NCBI GenBank assembly: GCA_031286975.1
Contig: JAITTM010000029.1
Location: 1 to 10,094 of the forward strand
Source: Coriobacteriales bacterium
GTDB lineage: Bacteria > Actinomycetota > Coriobacteriia > Coriobacteriales > UBA8131
Length of the DNA: 10,094 nt
Direction of reading: 5' to 3'
In this document: positions 6,303 to 10,094 of the stretch, piece after piece
Layout: each line of letters begins with the position of its first letter
Position numbering within the stretch: position 1 is the first letter of the stretch
Made by a program: the position numbers and the translations under genes
The notes under the pieces: generated by a model
The model's database searches: none
What the model saw: the letters and a program-made list of their open reading frames with translations, nothing else
Told to the model about the DNA's origin: nothing

Positions 6303-6307
6303 GAAGT

Positions 6308-8188
6308 ATGAAGAAGAACGGCAAAGAAGCAAATCTCAATCGCAGGACGTTTCTTAAGGGAATGGGGGCGACCGGAGCGCTGGCCGCAGCAGGACTTTTG
6401 TCTGCTTGCCAGCCATCCAGCTTGGCATCTGACTCGAACGATGCAACAGCTTCTGAGGCGGCGAAGATTCCCGATGGATACCAATGCGCCTCAGACTGGC
6501 TGGGCAAGGCTCCTGAGATTGCTGAAACCGATATCGTCGAGACCATCGAAACCGACATCGTCGTTATGGGCGGTGGCCTTGCTGGCGTGCAGGCGGCGCT
6601 GGCTGCGGCCGAGGGTGGCGCAAAGGTGCACGTGGTCGAGCTGATGTCGGCTGAGACCTACTCCTTTAAGGGCAACGACATCGGGCACTTCAACTCGCAG
6701 TGGATGATCGATCGCGGCTTTGGTCCTTATAACGAGGGCGAGATCCTCGCGGAATTCAACAGGCGCAATGCCGGACGCTGCAACCCCGAGATCGTCAAGT
6801 GCTACATCGCGAATTCCGGCGAGATGTTCGACCACCTGGTTTCGCTGGTGCAGTGGCCCGATGAGCGCATCAAGCTGAATCCCTTCTCGAACCCTGAGAT
6901 CAGCCCGCTCGATCCAAGCCAGCTTATCGTTCACGTCCCTGGCATCTCCCTCGATGGCCCGGTGGAGTATCCCATATTGGCTGGCGGCTTCAAGTCCTGG
7001 TCCTCGACGGCGCAGTTCATGGGTGAGCCGCTGCATGAGGCGCCTGAGGCGGTCATGCCTTCCGAGCGCTCGCGTCTTGGCGAGGTTGTGCAGTTCTCGA
7101 TGCTCAAGGCACAGGAACTTGGTGCTGTGTGGCGTTTTGATGAGGAGGCGACCGTTCTTCTCCAAAGCTCAGATGGCAAGGTGATTGGTGCCCTTGCCAA
7201 GAAAGCTGATGGGGGCTACGTGCGCTACAACAGCTCTGTTGGCGTCATTCTCTGCACGGGCGACATCGGCGGCAACCCCCAAATGGCCTGGGCGCTGAAC
7301 TCCGAGGTGTCGGAGTGGGCGGCGCGCGCCGGAAAGACACCCGGTGAGGTGATGGGTTTTTCGACCTGCAAGGGTGACGGGCAAAAGATGGCCTGTTGGG
7401 CAGGCGGCATGATCGAACCCACACCGCGACCTATCATGAACCTTTATATGCCCGATGCACCATGGGGAACAACGCCCTACATCCTGCTTAACGCCGAGGG
7501 CAAGCGCTTTATGAACGAGGCGTCGGTGCCGCTGGCATGGTCGCTCAGCATGAGGCAACCGGCAGGGATCCTGGCCAACGTGACGGATGCCAACTGGTTT
7601 GACACGATGAAACGTGCGGCTCTTGACCACGGCGCGCCCAACTGCGGGCGCGATTGGTGGTTTACCGAGCTGCAGGAGGATATCGCGAATGTGCCCCTGG
7701 GCGACCCCAGCGGCGGCCTCTGCCGCGATTGCACCATCGGTGAGCGCCAGGGACATATCGTCTACGGTGCCGAGACCCTCGATGAGCTTCTTGAGCTTTT
7801 GGGATACAAAGACGATGCCAAGCAGGCCGCGCTGGCAGAGATCGAGCGCTACAACGCGATCTGCAAGAGCGGCAAGGACACTGATTTCGATAAGGATTCC
7901 TATCTGTTGCAACCGGTAGAAACGCCGCCTTTTTATGGCGCTTCCTGGCAGAATGGTCGCTCTGGGTCGGTTGGTCTGGTCTCGCTCACGGGCGTTGTGA
8001 CCGATAATGACCTGCAGGTTGTGACCGCTGACAACAAGCCCATCGGCGGGCTGTGGGCTGCGGGCAACTGCCTGGGCGAGCGCTATGGTCTGGGTTATGC
8101 GACACCCATTGCCGGCACCTCGGTTGGTATGGCTATGACGCACGGGCGCGTAGCCGGCAAGCTGGCAACAGGGCAGGCGGTCAAGTAG
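6308..8188 (+). CDS. Tat-exported lipoprotein FAD-dependent reductase (FAD_binding_2)
   Basis: This protein has 626 residues. Residues 11-17 (NRRTFLK) form a twin-arginine motif, followed by an Ala/Gly-rich segment and a lipobox LSAC with C34, so it should be exported folded and anchored outside the membrane. An FAD-binding Rossmann motif GGGLAG is at 88-93, with E111 ending the first beta-alpha-beta unit. The C-terminus (GGLWAAGNCLGERYGLGYATPIAGTSVG, split here: GGLWAAGNC and GYATPIAGTSVG) is typical of fumarate- and urocanate-reductase relatives. No heme motif (CxxCH) is present, so electrons must come from a separate carrier. GKRFMNE is conserved, but the arginine expected four residues after that Glu in fumarate reductases is Pro here, so fumarate is an unlikely substrate. 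Eggerthellaceae relatives use varied dietary and host acceptors; the substrate cannot be named. It is a single-gene unit that faces a convergent paralogue. Confidence 0.9.
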   Translation: MKKNGKEANLNRRTFLKGMGATGALAAAGLLSACQPSSLASDSNDATASEAAKIPDGYQCASDWLGKAPEIAETDIVETIETDIVVMGGGLAGVQAALAAAEGGAKVHVVELMSAETYSFKGNDIGHFNSQWMIDRGFGPYNEGEILAEFNRRNAGRCNPEIVKCYIANSGEMFDHLVSLVQWPDERIKLNPFSNPEISPLDPSQLIVHVPGISLDGPVEYPILAGGFKSWSSTAQFMGEPLHEAPEAVMPSERSRLGEVVQFSMLKAQELGAVWRFDEEATVLLQSSDGKVIGALAKKADGGYVRYNSSVGVILCTGDIGGNPQMAWALNSEVSEWAARAGKTPGEVMGFSTCKGDGQKMACWAGGMIEPTPRPIMNLYMPDAPWGTTPYILLNAEGKRFMNEASVPLAWSLSMRQPAGILANVTDANWFDTMKRAALDHGAPNCGRDWWFTELQEDIANVPLGDPSGGLCRDCTIGERQGHIVYGAETLDELLELLGYKDDAKQAALAEIERYNAICKSGKDTDFDKDSYLLQPVETPPFYGASWQNGRSGSVGLVSLTGVVTDNDLQVVTADNKPIGGLWAAGNCLGERYGLGYATPIAGTSVGMAMTHGRVAGKLATGQAVK

Positions 8189-8240
8189 GCACTAATATCG
8201 CCACGATGTAGTATCCGCAGGCCTTGCCAGCCGTCAGCCG

Positions 8241-8273
8241 CCCCGACAGCACCCCGACAGCACCCCGACAGCA
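8241..8273. repeat. 11-bp tandem repeat, three copies
   Basis: CCCCGACAGCA is repeated exactly three times (8241-8251, 8252-8262, 8263-8273). Two decayed units follow (CCCTGTAACA and CCCTGATAG). It lies in non-coding sequence after the flavoprotein stop codon. Confidence 0.85.
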
Positions 8274-8377
8274 CCCTGTAACACCCTGATAGCCGTGCGC
8301 AGTGCTCTAGAAGTCAAGCTTGTTGAGCAGCGCCATAATCTGTTCGAGGCGATAAGAACATCAGGCAACAACACGCA

Positions 8378-8415
8378 CAAAACCGGCCCTCCGCAATCAG
8401 GGAGGGCCGGTTTTG
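8378..8415. terminator. Bidirectional terminator between convergent flavoprotein genes
   Basis: A 15-bp perfect stem joins 8378-8392 (CAAAACCGGCCCTCC) with 8401-8415 around an 8-base loop. The A4 and T4 flanks give a short T run in both directions. It serves both the plus gene ending at 8188 and the minus gene ending at 8511. Confidence 0.85.
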
Positions 8416-8510
8416 CAATAACAGGGCAACTGCGGCAAAACCGCGATATAGCCAAGGCGCCATTTCGGCGGGGCAGCCTGCGCCCCCCTAACAGAGCACC
8501 AGGTCAGCTT

Positions 8511-10094
8511 CTACAGCCCTTTTGCGGCGTTCTTGCCGGCAAGACGACCAAAGCAAAGCGCGCTGCCCAGGCTGATACCGGCAACGGTGACGGGATACTC
8601 CACAAGAAAGCGACCACCCTGGTTGTTGCCTGCGGCAAAGAGGCCGCCGATAGGCTTGTTATCCGCGTCGAGCACGTGCAGGTCGAGGTCAACGTTGAGA
8701 CCGCCCATGAGCACCAGCATCGCGGCCTCATCGAACTTGCAGGCATAGAAGGGTGCCTTAAGCACGGGATACAGGCGGCGAGGATCCTTGCCAAAGTCCG
8801 CATCCTTACCTGAGGCGCATAGCTCGTTGTAGCGGGCGACCTCAGCAACAACCACATCGACCGGCAATTCCATCAGGCCAGCAAGCTCCTCGAGGGTCTC
8901 GGCTTTGAAGGTGACGGCATCCTCGACCATCTGCGTCGTGGTGTATCCCAAAAACATGCCGGCAAGCACGGTTTCATACTGGGGGATCTCCTCCTCACTG
9001 ATGAAGTAGTTGAAGTAGCCGTGTCCGGTGGGCTGAGAGGCGAGGGTCTCAGGCCAGTTGGCATCGAAGATCTGCCAGGAGGCATGTCCCGGCTGGCGGT
9101 TGAGCTGGTCGGCGATGTTCTGCCCGGGGATATCCTCGTTCATAAAACGCTTGCCCTCAAGATTGAGTTGCAGGTAGGCGTTCACACCGAGGGCACCACC
9201 CATGTGGTGGGTCATGGGACCATGGGGGCCGTACTCCATATCGCCTCCTGCCCAGATTCCCATGAGCTGCCCGTCGCCAGTGTTGCAGGGAGCGCCATTG
9301 GCATCGAGCTGCGTGTAGATGCAGATAAAATCCTTGCCCCAGGGCAGATAGTAGTCGCGCATCGCCATGTTATTGCCCCAGTCGCCGGTTGAAAGCACGA
9401 CCGCCTTGCAGTTGATCTTGGTGTAGTTGCCCTCAAAATCATGCACGTAGGCTCCTGCAATGGCACCGTCCTCGCCCTTGATGAGCTGCTCGCCCACGGT
9501 GCCAAACAGCACTTCGACCCCGCTTTTCTCAGCCTGCGCAAGGCAGTTCGCCATCGCCCAATCCAGGTTGGGATTGGTGGTGATGCTGCCGTGGAAGTAG
9601 GGGTAATACTCGGTTTTCCAGTCATAGCCCGGCAGGGGAGGAAAGCATTTGGGACGGATGTAGAAGGGGTTGTCGGTGGTCTTGTTTGCCGCGGATGAGG
9701 GCAGGATCTCAAAATCAGCGCCCTCCACAAACCAGTCGAAGTCCTCGCCGGAATGGTCGTACCAGTAGTTGAGCATTGCCGGATTGGTACGGTAGGTCAT
9801 ATCCTTTTGGAGTTGGTTGACGATGTCTGCTTTTGAGGCCCACTCGATACCAAGATCCTTCTGTATCTTGGAGCCCACGACCCCAAAGTCGCCCGCCATG
9901 GAGACACCGGCAAGTTGGGCCTGCTTCTCGACGGCGATGACCTTCGCGCCGTTCTCGGCTGCCTCGCGTGCCGCGGCAACACCCGCCAGGCCAACGCCTA
10001 TCACGAGCACGTCGCAATCGAGTTCGTTTGCCACGGCGGTGGGCACGGCGGGCGGCGTGAGAAACGCGGGCTTGCCACCGTCAACCGCTGTGGG
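8511..10094 (-). CDS. FAD-dependent reductase (FAD_binding_2), N-terminus outside window
   Basis: The frame is open to the window edge. It gives 527 residues ending at stop 8511-8513. A possible GTG start at 10046 is only 14 codons before the Rossmann strand, while sequence before it (GGKPAFLTPPAV) reads in frame, so the true start and any Tat signal probably lie beyond the edge. The FAD motif is VIGVGLAG, with VEKQ closing the first unit. GKRFMNED and the C-terminal GGLFAAGNNQGGRFLVEY then VAGISLGSALCFGRLAGK place it in the fumarate-reductase/flavocytochrome-like superfamily. No CxxCH heme motif is visible. The arginine expected after FMNE in fumarate reductases is absent (FMNEDIPGQ). It is a distant paralogue of the 6308-8188 gene, with the shared phrase ADNKPIGGL near the end, but the middle parts differ, so the substrates probably differ. 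The substrate is unknown. Confidence 0.88.
   Translation of the reverse strand, partial: PTAVDGGKPAFLTPPAVPTAVANELDCDVLVIGVGLAGVAAAREAAENGAKVIAVEKQAQLAGVSMAGDFGVVGSKIQKDLGIEWASKADIVNQLQKDMTYRTNPAMLNYWYDHSGEDFDWFVEGADFEILPSSAANKTTDNPFYIRPKCFPPLPGYDWKTEYYPYFHGSITTNPNLDWAMANCLAQAEKSGVEVLFGTVGEQLIKGEDGAIAGAYVHDFEGNYTKINCKAVVLSTGDWGNNMAMRDYYLPWGKDFICIYTQLDANGAPCNTGDGQLMGIWAGGDMEYGPHGPMTHHMGGALGVNAYLQLNLEGKRFMNEDIPGQNIADQLNRQPGHASWQIFDANWPETLASQPTGHGYFNYFISEEEIPQYETVLAGMFLGYTTTQMVEDAVTFKAETLEELAGLMELPVDVVVAEVARYNELCASGKDADFGKDPRRLYPVLKAPFYACKFDEAAMLVLMGGLNVDLDLHVLDADNKPIGGLFAAGNNQGGRFLVEYPVTVAGISLGSALCFGRLAGKNAAKGL

Larger units (their letters stand above)
5853..6307. other. Long intergenic leader before the flavoprotein gene
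   Basis: About 450 bases hold no gene I can support. They contain the palindrome TCGATATCGA (5883-5892), a minus-strand terminator (5939-5967), an AT-rich part (about 5985-6060), a 31-bp dyad (6147-6177), a possible -10 box and a leader hairpin (TGCCGC 6256-6261 with GCGGCA 6280-6285). The length and the structures suggest regulated expression of the downstream reductase. Confidence 0.6.
8189..8510. other. Convergent intergenic region
   Basis: No supported gene is present. The stretch holds an 11-bp tandem repeat and a bidirectional terminator. A 15-residue minus-strand reading, YRLEQIMALLNKLDF then stop (8307-8354), looks gene-like but is closed by a stop just upstream; it could be a tiny remnant. 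Confidence 0.5.

Noticed and set aside
8241..8292. CRISPR array
   Set aside because: The units are 11 bp in direct tandem with no spacers, and there are no cas genes.
8307..8354. Short minus-strand reading YRLEQIMALLNKLDF
   Set aside because: It is closed by a stop just upstream, has no start signal and is too short to support as a gene.

Overview
The window most likely comes from a Coriobacteriia bacterium of the Eggerthellaceae type (Eggerthella, Gordonibacter or Slackia-like). Two points suggest this: GC-rich coding sequence, and two large secreted-type FAD_binding_2 reductases within 4 kb, one with a Tat signal plus lipobox. Such reductases are strongly expanded in this group. The assignment is inference from gene content; there is no rRNA or marker gene here.

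Bases 1-3390 hold the 3' part of a rightward operon for a nitrogenase-like enzyme. It contains the C-terminus of a NifH-like Fe protein, a complete NifD-like subunit and a complete, short NifK-like subunit, closed by a strong hairpin terminator. All six P-cluster cysteine positions and the Cys275-type cofactor ligand can be aligned by eye. The NifD positions Arg96, Gln191, His195 and His442, which matter for N2 reduction, are not conserved. No nifE, nifN or nifB is visible. The best reading is a nitrogenase-like reductase of unknown substrate, not a dinitrogenase.

Bases 3391-5069 hold an intergenic region with a second terminator, then a more AT-rich gene for an AAA_14/DUF4143 ATPase. Its promoter is covered by three copies of a 16-bp motif, ACGYCCTTAWWWTAGC, the third inverted and overlapping the -10 box. 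The likely start is an internal GTG with a good ribosome binding site, downstream of the first ATG.

Bases 5099-5852 (minus strand) are the remains of a UvrD/PcrA-type helicase. It lacks its motor N-terminus and is frameshifted at a run of 10 G. A leader region of about 450 bases follows. It holds a minus-strand terminator with no evident gene in front of it and a perfect 12-bp inverted repeat with a 7-bp spacer.

Bases 6308-8188 (plus) encode a Tat-exported lipoprotein flavin reductase. Bases 8511-10094 (minus) encode a second reductase of the same superfamily, cut by the window edge. They converge on a shared bidirectional terminator. Together the window looks like anaerobic reductive metabolism (a nitrogenase-like reductase plus extracytoplasmic flavin reductases for small organic acceptors), interrupted by an acquired ATPase gene and a decayed helicase.
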